Assembly: GCA_013423325.1 (NCBI GenBank)
Contig: BLJB01000249.1
Coordinates: forward strand, 62,001 to 126,000
Length of the DNA stretch: 64,000 nucleotides
Origin: Usnea hakonensis
Taxonomy: Eukaryota > Ascomycota > Lecanoromycetes > Lecanorales > Parmeliaceae
Reading direction: 5' to 3'
This document shows positions 11,488 through 23,999 of this stretch, piece by piece. The position numbers and the translations under genes were made by a program. The notes beneath the pieces were generated by a model. It saw nothing but the letters and a program-made list of their open reading frames with translations, made no database searches and had not been told where the DNA came from. Position 1 is the stretch's first letter, and each line of letters starts with the position of its first letter.

Positions 11488-11905
11488 CTAGAAGATGATG
11501 AACCTCGGAGCATGAGCCAGCCTTAAATTGGTTTCCCTTATAATCCTTGGCTTTACTCCGTACTCTACTATTAATGTAACATGTAACATGTTATGTGTCT
11601 TCTCGCTGTTGGGGCAGACAGAAATAGCAGAGGCTTGTTTCATGATTTTAGCTGTCAATCCTCTCTCTTCCTTGTATGCTTGCACTTCTTCCTCCACAAT
11701 TGCGACAAGGAATGCGCGAATGGATGGGCCTGTACGGAGTACTCGCACCGAAGGGACACGGGAACCTCTAGTGCTTATCTGTACGTCTGTAAAGATGAGA
11801 GGCTTCCGTGGGTCAACGTAGTAAAATACCATGCCGTGCATTACTAGCCGTATATCAGATATCCGAGTAAATGGCTTGTCCTGTCCAATTCGCACAATTG
11901 GAATT
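11488..11905 (-). pseudogene. Possible relic exon of an unknown fungal gene
   Basis: A leftward open stretch begins just after a plausible splice acceptor (TTCTTAG ending near 11906) and continues to a stop at 11488. It reads coding-like around YYVDPRKPLIFTDVQIST, VPSVRVLRTGPSIRAFL and VAIVEEEVQAYKEE, then degenerates. There is no good ATG-initiated gene model upstream and no partner exon that I can support. Two TACGGAGTA-type motifs lie inside it (11554 and 11733) and one just outside (11404). It could be the 3' exon of a decayed or transposed gene, or a chance open frame. Confidence 0.2.
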
Positions 11906-12278
11906 GACTTCTAAGAATGCATAAATTGAATTTGCTGTTGCCTATTGAGAACTAATACACAAAAAGAAAAGACACTTCCTGTTCTTTGACTTCTCACCAG
12001 TCGAGATCCTCAGCAGCTGGAAACCGTCTGTAGCTATCCTCCAGAGGAGCAGTGGAGCTTCAGGAATGAAAAGCCCATTTTTGGTAACACAGCCGAATGA
12101 AGACTTGCATGAGAACAAAACGTCCGACGAACACTAGGAAACCTGCCCCTTTCCTGAATCTCTCTCCCTTCAACCTCCTCCGTGCCATTACGTTTTATCC
12201 ACAGCATATGTGTGTCATTCGCGATAGTGGTATCATCAAACAGAAACAGTCCAATCCACAACAATTGAAATGGGGTAT
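11906..12278. other. 3' flank of the HAM1-like gene
   Basis: This is AT-rich sequence downstream of the stop at 12279 of the leftward HAM1-like gene, probably mostly its 3' UTR. I see no independent gene. Confidence 0.4.
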
Positions 12279-15200
12279 CTAAACACTGCCGCTGAGGACT
12301 GGGTTATTCATGCCCAGTGTGGTGTTGCCGGAACGAGAGGCATCGGTGATACCGCCGTTAGCGGCTCCAGTTGCTTTGTTCAAGGAGTAGTCATTGGCTG
12401 AAGCAGTGTTCCCAAAGGATTGGTCGACTTGGTTGCTGAAACCAGAAGAGCCGTTGGTCTGGCCATACCCTGCTCCGGTTGAGCCGTATCCCTCCTCAGT
12501 CCTTGGTTGAGCTTGACCAAAGGTTGATTGGCCTCCCTCAATATTCTGATTACCTCTCACTCCACCCGAGGCGACGCCGTGCGGCTTTCGGGTGACCTTG
12601 GCGATAGTAGGAAGGTTCTTAGTCTCGGGTGCTGAGCCAATGCCGAAGACGGGCGACTTCCATTTGTCGCCCTTGGCGGCAAGTTCCTTGTACTCCGTGG
12701 CCTTGGTTGAGATCCCCCCTGGTAGCTTGATGTCTGGGAAAATGGAGTCCAACTGCGTCATGGCAACATTAGCCTTCTTGTCAACAGACACGTCTTGAGC
12801 CTTTTGTTGCTTCTTTGTGAACTCGTTCTGGGCGGCGGTGACATAGCGGCTGTAAATGTTGGGTGCGTTTTCCGGATCATTCAGAGCAGCACGGCCAGCC
12901 TTCTCGGCCTCTTTATGAATAGCATACGCTTTGGCATCGGCATTGTGCACTTGATCCTTAATCAACTTTTCAAGGACCTTGCCCACGGCAGGCCGAAGAA
13001 CGGCGAACATCAGCGGTCTGAAAAGGTTGAAAAGAGTCTTGTGCTTTGATTGCTTCAACTTGATGGTCAGGCTCTTGATATCGACAGTGACAGTATTAAT
13101 CTTGAAAAAGTGCTGACGGTCTGACTTGTCCGCAGTTTCCATAGCTATCTTGAAACTGAAGCCTGAGCCACCCATGAAGATGTCCATGACACCGGTGTCC
13201 TTGAGAGAGGGAAAACCTTGCTTCTTGTTGACGAAATAGCTAACGTCTCTTAGATCCATCTGAACACCAGATACCGAGACCATGACCTTGTTCTTATTCT
13301 TGTTGGTAATAGTCTTGCGTCCCCAGCGGAAATAATTGTCGCTACCGAACTCGAACGAATTGGGCGCAAGGTTGTCGCCCTCAATGACCAAGTTCTCAAT
13401 GATGGCATCGATCATTGGGTCGGTATACTCAATTCGAGGGACAGGCACGTACCGCACACTCTCAAAGATACCAGGGATGATGACGGTGCTAAGATCCTTA
13501 ACCAGGTGCGGCTTGAACGTGGGCTTGCCATTCTCATCATTGCCGAGGTCATTGAATAACTTTTGCATGGACTCAGCGAAGCGGTGGTTTTGTGCATCTT
13601 CATCGAATTGTAGACCAAAGAATTTGAACTCATCAAGGACGCGATTGGTGTGGTCTCGGTAACGATCCTTAAGGAGGAAATTGCCCTTGTCGTACAATTC
13701 ATTCCATTCTTTGGTGGCACTGTCTTGCATGATAAAACCAGACTCCTTCAAGCATTTGCGCACGTATCGGTCTATTGACTTGAACCACCCCTTCAGCTCG
13801 GGATCCTTGTCGGCATCACGGTAGACGGCGTTGATAGAATCAATGAGGTCATCGGCCGATGTGGAGTTGGCAAATCGCTCGAGTAAAGTCTTGATTGAAG
13901 TCAGCATTCCGCTGTTTTCATTCAGGAAACCTATGACGGACCTTCAAGTCAGTTTCTGCAGACGTCAAGGCAGTATCGCTATGTGCACCTTTCACGGTCC
14001 CTGCACCCTGTTGAGAGAGATTCTTGCTATGTCCTCCATATTCCTCTGCAAGAGAGAGTAGTGTTTCAACCGACTGCTGGTCTAGAGATGTGTCAGTCTC
14101 TAGCATACTTTTACAAAGATTTTTATGCTTACAATCAGAGTGGCTCTGAATTTCAACGATCATCTTCTTCAAGCGGAACACGGTTTGTTCCCGACGTTCC
14201 TTTGGCACCTTTTCGGACATGTATGCAGAGGTTCTATCACGATAATTGCGTGCACTTTCCTTGGTCTCATCTGGAACATTCGCGGAAGCTTGGCTGCGAA
14301 GATTTCCCAACGCGGCATTGGCACCGCCCTCAGGGTCCATGCCTGAATCGGTCCCCTGATTCCGAGACTCGGCTTCGAGCATTGCAGCGTCTGCAGGGTC
14401 ACGAGAACCGGATGGGTGAGCTGCTTGGGTGGCATCACCGGCTGCGTTCTGCATATCGCTACGAGAAAAGGGCTTCTGCTTATTGTATTGGTCCCTAGCT
14501 TGAGCTTTGAGGCCGCTCACAGTAGGAACATCGTGCCACGTGTTATCCTCAGCTGGGTGGTCAATCCGGCTCATTGCATCTTCCGACGGTTTGATCTTGG
14601 TGGCGGATTTCGAGGCAGCGTCTCCAGCAATGTCGCGGAGCAGAAGGGAAGCGTCGTTCACTTGCACACAAACATCAGTATGACGTCAGATAGATTGAAA
14701 ACATGCTTACAGAGTTTCCGGAATTGACCATTGGAAAGTACAAGCGTGCCGAGTGTTCTCAGGCCTTCGAGAGCCTGGTTGCCATGCTGCTGAGCTGTGG
14801 TTTTGTCGACAGGTGCTCCTGGCAGCTTGGCTTGTCCACCAGAGACCTGGCCAGTCTGGTAGATGAAATCCTGCAGCAGGTTGCCTTCGTTCTTTGTCAA
14901 AAGAAGGATCTTGGCTTGCTCGATAACATTGCGAAGGTCAGCCACGAGATGACGACCTTCTTCCGAAAGCTTGGCTGAGGGACTGGACAGGGCTTTGGAT
15001 GCGATGGCGGAGTTCAGGGCGACGTCGATTTGGTCATTCTAGATTGACAAGGTATTAGTATTCAAGGGTATGGAAAAGTTGATTCCCATGGCATACCGAT
15101 GGAACTTTGCCGTTTGCGAAAGCTATTTGATGACGGATGTCAGCACGGCAATCTGTCGGAAGATCACGTTATCTCAACGCGATCTGCGGGCGCACGTACC

Positions 15201-15337
15201 TGAATAGATGCCATATAGCTGAAGCTTCTGGTTTACATCGGCTTCTTTTTGCTTGACCTGCAAATGGTTAATGTCATAGATTGAACTGGGAATGGAGGGG
15301 AGATGTCAACATTTGTTGGACGGTTGACGGATGTCAT
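12279..15337 (-). CDS. HAM1-like / DUF5923 family protein
   Basis: Seven exons: about 15337-15329, 15257-15200, 15122-15097, 15038-14711, 14660-14133, 14081-13942 and 13889-12279, about 899 residues. The ATG at 15337 has a strong CCACCATGAC context; the exact end of the tiny first exon is the least certain point. The conserved N-terminal core reads KQKEADVNQKLQLYGIYS, then FANGKVPSNDQIDVALNSA and VIEQAKILLLTKNEGNLLQDF. A low-complexity linker follows, then the large C-terminal domain (TLLERFANSTSADDLIDSI, YVRKCLKESGFIMQDSA, VSGVQMDLRDVSYFV, SDRQHFFKINTVTVDIKSL). The layout matches fungal proteins assigned to HAM1-like N- and C-terminal domains. Molecular function is not established; no TM helix is evident. 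The C-terminal tail is Gly/Ser/Asn-rich. Confidence 0.8.
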
Positions 15338-17150
15338 GGTGGCGAAAGGGGGAAAGCCTTTGTTGCTATACTGTGCTCGTGCGAAGAATAAACAGGGTTG
15401 GGGGTATCACATGCAATTAAGAAGGTTATAATGATCAAAAGGCTCTACTTGACTGAGTGATGCCAGTAGTAGAAGGGGAATATAATTGATTTTTTGGTTT
15501 TGGAGGATGTGTGTGTGTGTGTGTGTGTGTGGGATAGAGAGAAAGAGAAAGAGACAAGTCCGGGGATGAAGAAGATAGAAGACGGGTTTTGGGCGTGTTT
15601 CGGGCGTGATTGAATTACAATGGTATTTGGGTATTTGGGTATTTGCTCCTTGGCACTTCAAGGAAAACAAGGCAGGGAAGGGGGAAGGGGGGGCAAATAA
15701 TGAAAAAAATATGGAAAAATGTAGGAAAGCGGCAAGAGACTAGAAGTCGATTGGCAGCTTCTTATTGGTCAGTCATGCGGAACGCAATTTCCCTTCTCTT
15801 CTTTTTGGCCTGCCCCCTTTAGATTGCCTCGCTGCTTTCCTTTTCGCCATCTAAAGTACGTACTTACGAATACTCATTTTATTTACGCTACCGGTTTCAC
15901 GTCATTTCAGGCTTAGCTGAAATGAGAATCTCGAATCTCTTCTACGTCATTAGTGCTTAATTCTCCATTTAGTAATTGGGGTCCCCCAAAGAGAAAGGGA
16001 AGAAGAGGCAAGAGATGTGTGTGACACTGTCACCTCATGCCCTAGAGTACAGATGAAGCATGTGCTACGTAGTATTGTATCGTACAGTATCTTACTTTAC
16101 GTTCAATTGAATGATGTGATTTGGCCTGATGACTGCTCTTTTTACTTTCCTTCAAAGTATAAAGTAAGTATACTCCGTACAAATGGTATACCTTAAAAGC
16201 TACTACATGTTGCTTCATGCGTTCAATCACAAGCCGTTGCTGTGATTAGATCCAAAGGTGCAGCTCAGGGTGCATCCTATGAAGGATGAATGTTGGCGGT
16301 GCTACTGCGACCAAGAAGCATGGAATTCAGCTATCATCACGATCTGGACGATTGGAGCCAGTCCATTTCGTCATTCTGGCCCGCTCGTGGTCGTACTAAG
16401 GTAAAGTACTTACTCGGTGAAGGACTCGAGGTATAGTACTTTAAGAAAGCCCAAGACTTTTGACTTTCCACGCGCGTGACACTGATTGCTCGAGTCCCAC
16501 AAAAAGCGCCACACTTACTTACAGTGGCTGAAAATACGAGTGCACGAGAGCAGCAAAAGCGCGCCAGTTATAAATGACACGCTAATTATCGACTAGTACC
16601 TTACCTTACTCGTACAATTCAGTTCACATATCAGCATCACGTGACTTGGAGCTCCTAACTCTTCAGACCACATTGGCAGCACTATTGGAGATTGACTGAG
16701 TAAGGTAAGCGAGTAGAAGAGCTGCTCGTACACTGCAATGCACCCAACGTATATTATCGTGGGAGTACCAGCAGAGAGAACGGCACAGCGTCTGCAGAAT
16801 GCAGAATGAAGGGCACGTGCATACCAAATCAATTCTTTCTCGATGCCATGCTACTTGTTCGTACTGCACTCAAGAATCAAAGTGGCCATGTAAATCTCAG
16901 CCTCAAGAAATGCTGATGGAGCAACAGAATAGACGTCAAAAACACGCAAGTCTCTGGCGGTATCCCGCAGCTTGCTGTTCGTCCTGTGCTTTTCCATCGA
17001 CGCTTCAATGCGTTCGATAGCTTCTAGCTCAAGCTTCGTGTGAAAGCTGCTGCTGTTTCGCCTTCTCTTCCCTTTTTCTGTTACTATCATAGCCTGCTTG
17101 AACTTTGATGCTTTTCTTCTAACACAAATTCACATACAGAAGACGGCACA
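15338..17150. other. Divergent 1.8-kb spacer upstream of the HAM1-like gene and DUG3
   Basis: No gene is supported here. It contains the GT microsatellite at 15509-15530, a TACTCCGTA motif at 16171-16179, and several AAGGTAAAGTA-like stretches (around 16084, 16398-16411 and 16597-16611). It must contain the promoters of both flanking genes. Confidence 0.5.
15509..15530. repeat. (GT)11 microsatellite
   Basis: Eleven uninterrupted GT units lie upstream of the HAM1-like gene. They are followed by a purine-rich run of GA and AAAG units. Confidence 0.9.
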
Positions 17151-18368
17151 ATGTGCAGATTCCTAGTTTACAAAGGCAAAGATGAGATCCTTCTTTCGAA
17201 GCTCATCCTCGAACCTCAGCACTCAATCCTCACGCAATCCTATGACTCACGCCTTCGAATGGTGAGTCATCCTGCACCAATGTCTTCCCAACGGTGTGAG
17301 CCTCCAAATATTGACAATTTCCACGGCCTAGGACCACCGCCGCCCTCACAATGGAGACGGCTTCGGTATCGGCTACTACACACCACCGACCCTCGGACCA
17401 GATCCTTGCATCTTCACCAGCATCACGCCCGCATGGAACTGCATTAACCTCTCCCGCCTCGCCTCCAAAACCACATCCTCCCTCATCTTCGCCCACGTGC
17501 GCGCCACAACCGAGGGCAGCCTTTCCGACTCCAATTGCCACCCTTTCAGCCACGGCAGCCTCATGTTCATGCACAACGGCAACATCGCCTGCTGGAGACA
17601 TGTCAAGCGCGACATCGCGCTGAGCGTAGGCCAGAAATGGTTCGTAGGCGTCCAAGGTAGTACGGACAGCGAATGGGCCTTTGCCCTCTTCCTGGACTGT
17701 CTCGAAAAAGCAGGCTCAGATCCAGACAGCGAGGAATGCGCGCTCAACGGCTTCGAGCACACGGTGCTCCGCAAAGCGATGCTCCAGACCATCAAGCGCA
17801 TCAACGCCTTCGTCGACGCCACGCCGTCAGAGCTGAGGGACGAAATGATGGATAAGCGCAGCCTGCTCAACTTCGCCGTGTCCGATGGCCATAGCGTCGT
17901 CTGCACCAGGTACGTGAGCAGTACGACGGACGAGGCGGCGTCGCTATATTTCTCGTCGGGCACGAGCTGGAAGCAGGGCGAGGGACCGGGGCAGTATAAG
18001 ATGGAGCGGAGGGATAAAGGCGCCGATATCGTGCTCGTGGCTAGTGAGCCTTTGACGTTTGAGAGAGGTGAGCGGATCCCACCCCGGGGCTCAACTGGAT
18101 ATATTCTGGGTGCTTTGGTCGTTTTTCGTTGGAGGTGACTGATACGAGTGACTGGGCAGATAATTGGGTCACGGTGCCGACGAATAGTATGATTACGATT
18201 CATAAACAGACTGTTATGATTCACCCGATCATTGATGAATATTACAATCATAGCCCGTCGTACTCGAGATCGAGCGGCTTTGCTGTGAGTAAAGGACTTG
18301 TTAGCAACGCGCCGGGGGCTACGCATGAGATCCCGCCTGGGCATCTGGGGAATGCTGTGGCATCGTAA
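17151..18368 (+). CDS. DUG3: Class II glutamine amidotransferase of the Dug3 type
   Basis: Three exons (17151-17261, 17332-18067, 18160-18368) encode 351 residues. The start is fixed by Cys2 (MCRFLVYKG), the N-terminal nucleophile of class II amidotransferases. Other family residues are DHRRPHNGDGFGIGYY, FAHVRAT, NCHPFSHG and the oxyanion motif FMHNGNI. In yeast, Dug3 works with Dug2 in cytosolic glutathione degradation, with the resulting Cys-Gly cleaved by Dug1; the same role is inferred here. Exon 2 ends at a split Asp codon (FERDNWVTVPTNSM). It is convergent with the zinc transporter gene, with 207 nt between the stops. Confidence 0.9.
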
Positions 18369-18575
18369 GAAGGAGAAACATTCAAAAGAAGCACCAAATA
18401 TATAAGGCCATCGACACACACATTTGATGACTATCATCTCAAGAAGGTCGATGGCATAGAATGCTTCCATACGCTCAATACAGTGCTAAGACTCTAACGC
18501 TAAATGGTATCATGCAGCGCTCATAGGTTTGCCACCAGGACATAAGCTGCTATATGCAATGCCATCTCTTCTGCT

Positions 18576-20055
18576 CTAAAAGCGATCCAAATCAAACTGT
18601 ACACTAACCTCCCATCTCGTCCCTCCGCCTCCATACCCACCGCCCAACCTCCCCTTCACTAATCCCGTTACTCTATCCCTCAGTCTGCTCAGCCCCTCGT
18701 CGCTGCCCCTGACTCTCAGCGTCAGACACGCCATACACAGCCCATAATGGACCTGCCAGAACTTCGCACCCTCGATCGCCGTCACGGACGGGTCAGACTC
18801 TATATCGCGCATGATATCGGCGACGGTGGTGCCGTTGTCATACGACATGAGGAGCATGAAGCCGAGTGTGCGCACGAGACGGAAGCCGAGAATGCACATG
18901 GACAGGGCGATTGTGGTGGAGAGGGCGCGGTCGAGCCAGAGGTAGAGCTTTATGCTCAAAAGAGGGAGGAGGAGTAGGAGAAGCGAGCAGGAAATCGTGA
19001 GGAAATGTGAGGGGTTAGCTAGTATCGAAGGCAGAGATTCGATGTAGGCGAATCGCATGGCTTTGCCTATACGGGCATGGTTCTTGAGGCCCAGAGCTGA
19101 TACGAGGGTGGCAACAATGGCGAGCAGAGAGGCAGAATCGACTTCGCCGGCTGAGACTCGCTCATGACCATGGCTGTGGTGAGCTTCGTGCGATCCCAAG
19201 CCCTCGAGCACATGTTGTAGGTTATGGGAAATGAGATCTAGACCCATAAAGAGGAGGAGGACTGACATGGCGAAGCCGGCGAGGACTTCTGCGCGCTCGA
19301 GTCCAAAGGGATGCCGTATTGAAGAGCGTTTCCAGACTTCGAAGTTGCCGAGAATGTCCACGACAACGCAGAGCATGGCGCCAAGGGAGTCGAAGAGAAT
19401 GAGGTGGGATAGCGCGGTGAGGGCGAGAGAGCCTTCAGCTGACCAGAGAGTATAGGCTGCAACGGCCATGTGACATATTGACCACCAGAAGCGGGTGTTT
19501 TGGTCTTTGGACATGGACTTCTGGCATTCTTTGAGAGTAGGGACGGGCAAGGAATTGGGTAGAGCGAGAGGAGCGCGCGGTTCAGGTTCAAGGAAGAATT
19601 GGTGAGACACACTGCTGTGCTTGTATTTATGGCCTCTTCTTTGGCCGATGTTCTAGGGAAAAGGGGTCAATTTCATTGATGTGTGTGGATCGTCAAAAAG
19701 GACTACTTACAGATTTTGTAACGGGCGCTTTTGGCATTAGTGAAGGCTGGAAATTGAAGACGCCCTTGGAATCCTCTACCATGAGCGTACTGCCATAGCT
19801 TGCATTGCTTTCGACGGACATGGGACTGTTTAAAGAATTCGGATCGGAAGCACTCAGGGGGAGGGTCGTAGTAGCGTAGCCATCTCTTGAGCTGTACCGT
19901 TGGACGGGAAAGTTCTCATCCATGGGTGACAGAGAGGTGGGATCGAAAACGGACTTGGTAGGGGAATTGGCGAATCTGTCCAAGTCTTCATCTTCGTCGA
20001 GGGGTGGAGTAGGAGTCCGAGGGGGGAGAAGAATGGTGGGGTGCTTTGAAGCCAT
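18576..20055 (-). CDS. ZRG17: Cation diffusion facilitator zinc transporter, Zrg17 type
   Basis: Two exons (20055-19711 and 19652-18576) encode 473 residues. The N-terminal 150 residues are a Pro/Ser/Asp-rich cytosolic tail. The membrane domain begins at WWSICHMAVAAYTLWS and contains the CDF signature stretches LFDSLGAMLCVVVDILG and RHPFGLERAEVLAGFAMS, then a short His-rich loop HEAHHSHGH. Roughly six hydrophobic helices can be drawn, followed by a cytosolic domain ending in WEVSVQFDLDRF. Zrg17-type CDFs pair with a Msc2/Cis4-type partner and deliver zinc into the ER/Golgi; the partner is not in this window. It is divergent from MDM10 with 367 nt between the starts. Confidence 0.88.
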
Positions 20056-20422
20056 GGCTGCTTTGTGGAAGTTAATTCGAACGCCGTAGTATCATGGTTT
20101 CATTCAGCTGGTATTTCGCTGCTTGCAGAGACAATGCAAAATACTTCTATTATGGAAGTGATTGATACAGACCGACTGTATACAAATTTTCAGCTGTAGA
20201 CTGCAGACTGTACATTCGATAATCCACTTCGCGAATCTCCGAGTTTCGGGGATGCGACTCCGAATTTGCGGCCCGCGAATTGAGACAGGCCTGACAGGAG
20301 GCTGCTATCCGTCTCCATGTTACCTTACCTTACACAATTGTAAGGTATTCTCAGTCTTGGCTTCATAGTCAAGACTTTGCTGGTCAATATGATTTTGAGA
20401 TTAGCTTGAGCATCACCCCAAG
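20056..20422. other. Divergent promoter region of ZRG17 and MDM10
   Basis: A 367-nt spacer separates the two start codons. It contains a TACCTTACCTTAC stretch at 20321-20333. No gene is present. Confidence 0.5.
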
Positions 20423-21787
20423 ATGCTTGGGTTCATGGACTATGTCCAGAATGCATTCTACGAAGCATCCCGCTGGGACAGAGACAACTCATATGGCACA
20501 TTGACCGCAACCTCTCGGAGTAGGGACACGAATAATCCTTCTCCTCTAATCCTTTCTCTAATTGATTGTGATAGATATTCTCGATTTTTCCACCCCGGAA
20601 GGTCTCCGCTTCCACGTTTCCTCACTTTCCTCTCCCAACTTTGCTACTTCATACACACTCGGCAGCATCGGCCTCGTGGATGGCTCGCTCTCATACCTCT
20701 ACTCATCTTTGCCTTTATCGAGACTTGACCCCAAGAGCAGAGCCATTGATCTTCATCATCTTGTTCCCGGCTATCGTCAATTGCAGGATCTCCGCCAGCC
20801 TGATGAGCCTTGGTGGTGGGAGATATGGCATCAAGGGAAAAGAATAGATCGACGAGGTTAGTCAACAATCACGGAAAGATTTCTTCACAGTTTAGCTCAT
20901 CGTCTCTTCGAACAGAGACTCTACTTTATGGTCGTTTATTTTTGCCTCGTTCTACCCTCGAAGCTCTATACCTTCGACGCTTGAGCCCCAAGACTCAGCT
21001 CAAGGTATCTTGCGTCAGCGACTCGCGTCTTCCAAATGGCGGTACAATGCTTGCTCACCTGCAGTATGACCCGGCAAAGCACAACACAGAATACATCTAC
21101 AGTACCGATAGCGCTTTGCTCGGTGTTCGTGGGCTCTACAATTTTGGGCCCGATCCACTTCATACGCACCCTCACTTTGAAGCTTTACACGACCCCACTA
21201 TATCTGCGGCAAATGAGGCAGCAGCAGTTGTCATAGCTCAATCTCCAAGCCCACCGTATGGTCGTTTCTCGGCAGGTGGCGAGATCTACTATGGCTTGCT
21301 CAACAAGTCAGGTGGCATCTCGACTGGCTTGCGTTTTGCTACCCTACCATCATACACTGGCTTTCCATATACAATGACGCTAACGCTGAACCCGCTCATG
21401 GGTAATTTGAGTAGCACTTACTCGGTCGTTGCCTCTCCACTTCTTGCGTTGAGTTCTCGATTCGACTTCAACGTGTACTCTTATGAAAGTGAACTGCAGA
21501 TCGGCACAGAGCTATGGCGGCGAAAAGAGAAGCCGGCAACGGAGGATCTCAACTGGGCACGATCAAAAATGGGCCAGCAGTTGCTTGATGATCAATCCAT
21601 TAGCGTAGACAATCCGAATGACATGGCAGGTTGTCTGAAAGCGCGTGTCGATCAACGTGCCCGCCTAGGACTACTTTGGGAGGGTAGAGCAAAAGAGCTA
21701 CTATACAGTTGCGGTGCAATGATCGATCTTAGAGGTGGAGAGAATATGTTCAGAGGCTTTGGCTTTGAGGTTCAGTATTCGTCATGA
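20423..21787 (+). CDS. MDM10: Mitochondrial outer-membrane protein Mdm10
   Basis: Three exons (20423-20519, 20575-20856, 20916-21787) encode 416 residues. The start MLGFMDYVQNAFYEASRWDRDNSY and the following segments LDFSTPEGLRFHVSSLSSPNFA and LGSIGLVDGSLSYLYSSLPL are diagnostic. Mdm10 is a 19-strand beta-barrel that joins Mmm1, Mdm12 and Mdm34 in the ERMES ER-mitochondria tether and also acts with the SAM complex in beta-barrel assembly. Alternating hydrophobic/polar strands run through the protein, and the C-terminus ends with a beta-signal-like segment (FRGFGFEVQYSS). Both introns are phase 1 and short (55 and 59 nt). Confidence 0.94.
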
Positions 21788-23334
21788 ATCTGAGAATGCT
21801 CCTTTGTGCATCGCACCCTTCAATTCTCCATTCGATGGTCAGGATCTCAATTTGTGACCGCTTCCTCCTACCTTACCAGCCTTGAGAAAGGTTGAAACTT
21901 AAACTGAAATATCGGAAAGCGAGTGGCTTGAAATGAAGCTTCCCCTGATGCAGACACGACTTGCGTCCATTTTCTGCTCTACCCGGGCTAAATAGTCTCG
22001 ATTCCTACAAGTGGCAAGGTCGGACTTGTTGAGGCTTCCTGTCCCAACAGTCCATTGCTCCGAACGATCTTTTAGCATCATCCGTCTCCCATCGCGCAAT
22101 GTTTCAACGGCAGCTTCATCAACAGGCAAGATGCCAGTAAATCGGCGGTTGAAGCAATATGAAAGGTCAGACTGTCGACTAAAGTAAGATCAGCAAGATA
22201 TCCCGTCCGTTATCTGAACGCCTTCCAGAAGGTGTCTCAAAATTGAAGCCGTTGATCCTTCCGGAATAAGCCCAAAATAATGTAAAACTGGGACAATTTC
22301 AGCTCAGAATACGATGTCCATTGATGACTTGACTACCAGCCTGTGAGCCGCATTTGTTTGAAACAAGCCTCGAAACCGGAAAGACAAAAGATCAGTGTCA
22401 CGTTGGAACATTGATTATGACCATTGAAAAACTCACTATATGCTGCTGGGCCTCGGTGGTGTTCATTCTGCGCCATATTGAAAGCTTTCCACAAAATCAT
22501 CTACTCAGACCTCAGGCTCCAGGCGTAATGGCAAGACTGATTTTGCAAATGCCGGCCTGGGACGGATATGTGGAGACTTGGTCAAGCTTCTTGAGGTTCC
22601 ATCTTGAAATCCATGCCCAGCCTCAGCAACCAAAGTACTTGTCAGAGTCCAGCCTTCTAATTCCTCTACTCAGTATCCTGTTAACTCCTGGAAACGACAC
22701 AATCTTATGGTTAGCGTCCTGTATGTCCCTGTATCCTTCTCCTTTCTCCGCATTTTAGCAGTAATTCGTCTTCGGTCAGAAGCAGTACCATAATCAGACT
22801 GACATGAAGTACCTTATAGAGGCCAAGGTATAGAAGGCAAAAATGAAATATTCACCTCTGTAATTCACGATGGATAAGCAAGCCCGGCATTCCACAGTGT
22901 TCTATCCATCAATCTTAATACAGCAAGTATCAGGCTGGCTTTATCTTTCTTTACATGCAAAGGAAAAAGACAATTGAGCGAAACTTCTTCCTCTAAGGGC
23001 TACTGCTTCTATTTTCCGTTTTAAAAATATAAATTGTGAAAGGGTGAAGTTTGTCACGGGCAAAAGGACAAGTCTTAAGGCGTTTATTCACATTGGTGAA
23101 TCTTCAAGTGTTGAGTATTGATCGGCTTCCTCCATAATGTTATTCGCCTTCCACTACGCGTCCTTTGGTATGCTCTCATATTCCTATCTTCACCAACCCA
23201 AGATTACTGCTAGAACACTTACCACGTCTCAAATATCGATATCTTTGATACCTTCCGAGACGCTCCACATACTCTTCCCATTTCCATCTTAACCAACTAT
23301 CCATTGTGCACGTGTTTAGACATCATTCTACACT
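21788..23334. other. 1.5-kb intergenic region, no supported gene
   Basis: Open frames here start at non-ATG codons or lack family resemblance and codon structure. It contains the 3' flank of MDM10 and the promoter of the small gene at 23335. Confidence 0.4.
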
Positions 23335-23999
23335 ATGGACATGATCCACCAGCTTAACCGAAGCGACGGCCAACCAACGCCTTACTTCATCAGAGGCAAA
23401 ACGGGTCCAATCCCTTATGCTACCGCGCATCTGACGTTGGACTACGGCTACCCTTGCAGTCCCCATTGCAATGGATTGCCCGTCCCACCATGGCTAGGAT
23501 CCCCAGCAGCACCGGCACCAATGCTGGAGCTCGATCGTACGGTCCAGTTGGAACTTGAATCGCAGCTGCAGCGGGATGTAAGGATTTTGACCCGCCAGCT
23601 AATTTTTCTCTCTTGACATTCGGAACCCGTTCTGACAACTCTTGCTAGCAAAATGAGTTTTCCGAAGATCCGCATCCGCTGCTAGACGACGATGAGAACG
23701 GCAACAAATGGAGGAACTATTACGCTCGTACGTTGGCAAACCCCCCTTCTGAATTGCTTCTCCTTTGGCAAGTTTTAACAAAGTCACAACTCTAACACGC
23801 ATACCCGAACACAGGACTGATATCCTACAACCCCGACGAGCGGACCAATGCAGAACCTAGGAGGAAACTCCGAGCATTGCACACGCTCGCCATGGACAGG
23901 CAGACTTGGTGGGAGAACCAGCGGGTCATCGCTCCGGCACCTCCACGCCCACAGCCACATCATTCAGGGCAGCCACATCCAGGCATGCCGCCGCCTTGA
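23335..23999 (+). CDS. Small unknown protein, three exons
   Basis: Three exons (23335-23577, 23649-23727, 23815-23999) keep phase and give 168 residues. The joined reading runs LELESQLQRD/QNEFSEDPHPLLDDDENGNKWRNYYA/RLISYNPDERTNAEPRR and ends with a Pro/His-rich tail. All four splice sites are good (GTAAGG and GTACGT donors, CTAG and ACAG acceptors), which is the main evidence that it is real. No domain, signal peptide or TM helix is evident. It may be lineage-restricted; the function is unknown. Confidence 0.6.

Noticed and set aside
17376..18470. 364-codon minus-strand frame
   Set aside because: It is antisense to DUG3, whose exons carry clear amidotransferase motifs; the antisense reading has none.
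22354..22758. 134-codon plus-strand open frame
   Set aside because: It begins at TTG, has no family resemblance, and lies in low-quality intergenic sequence.
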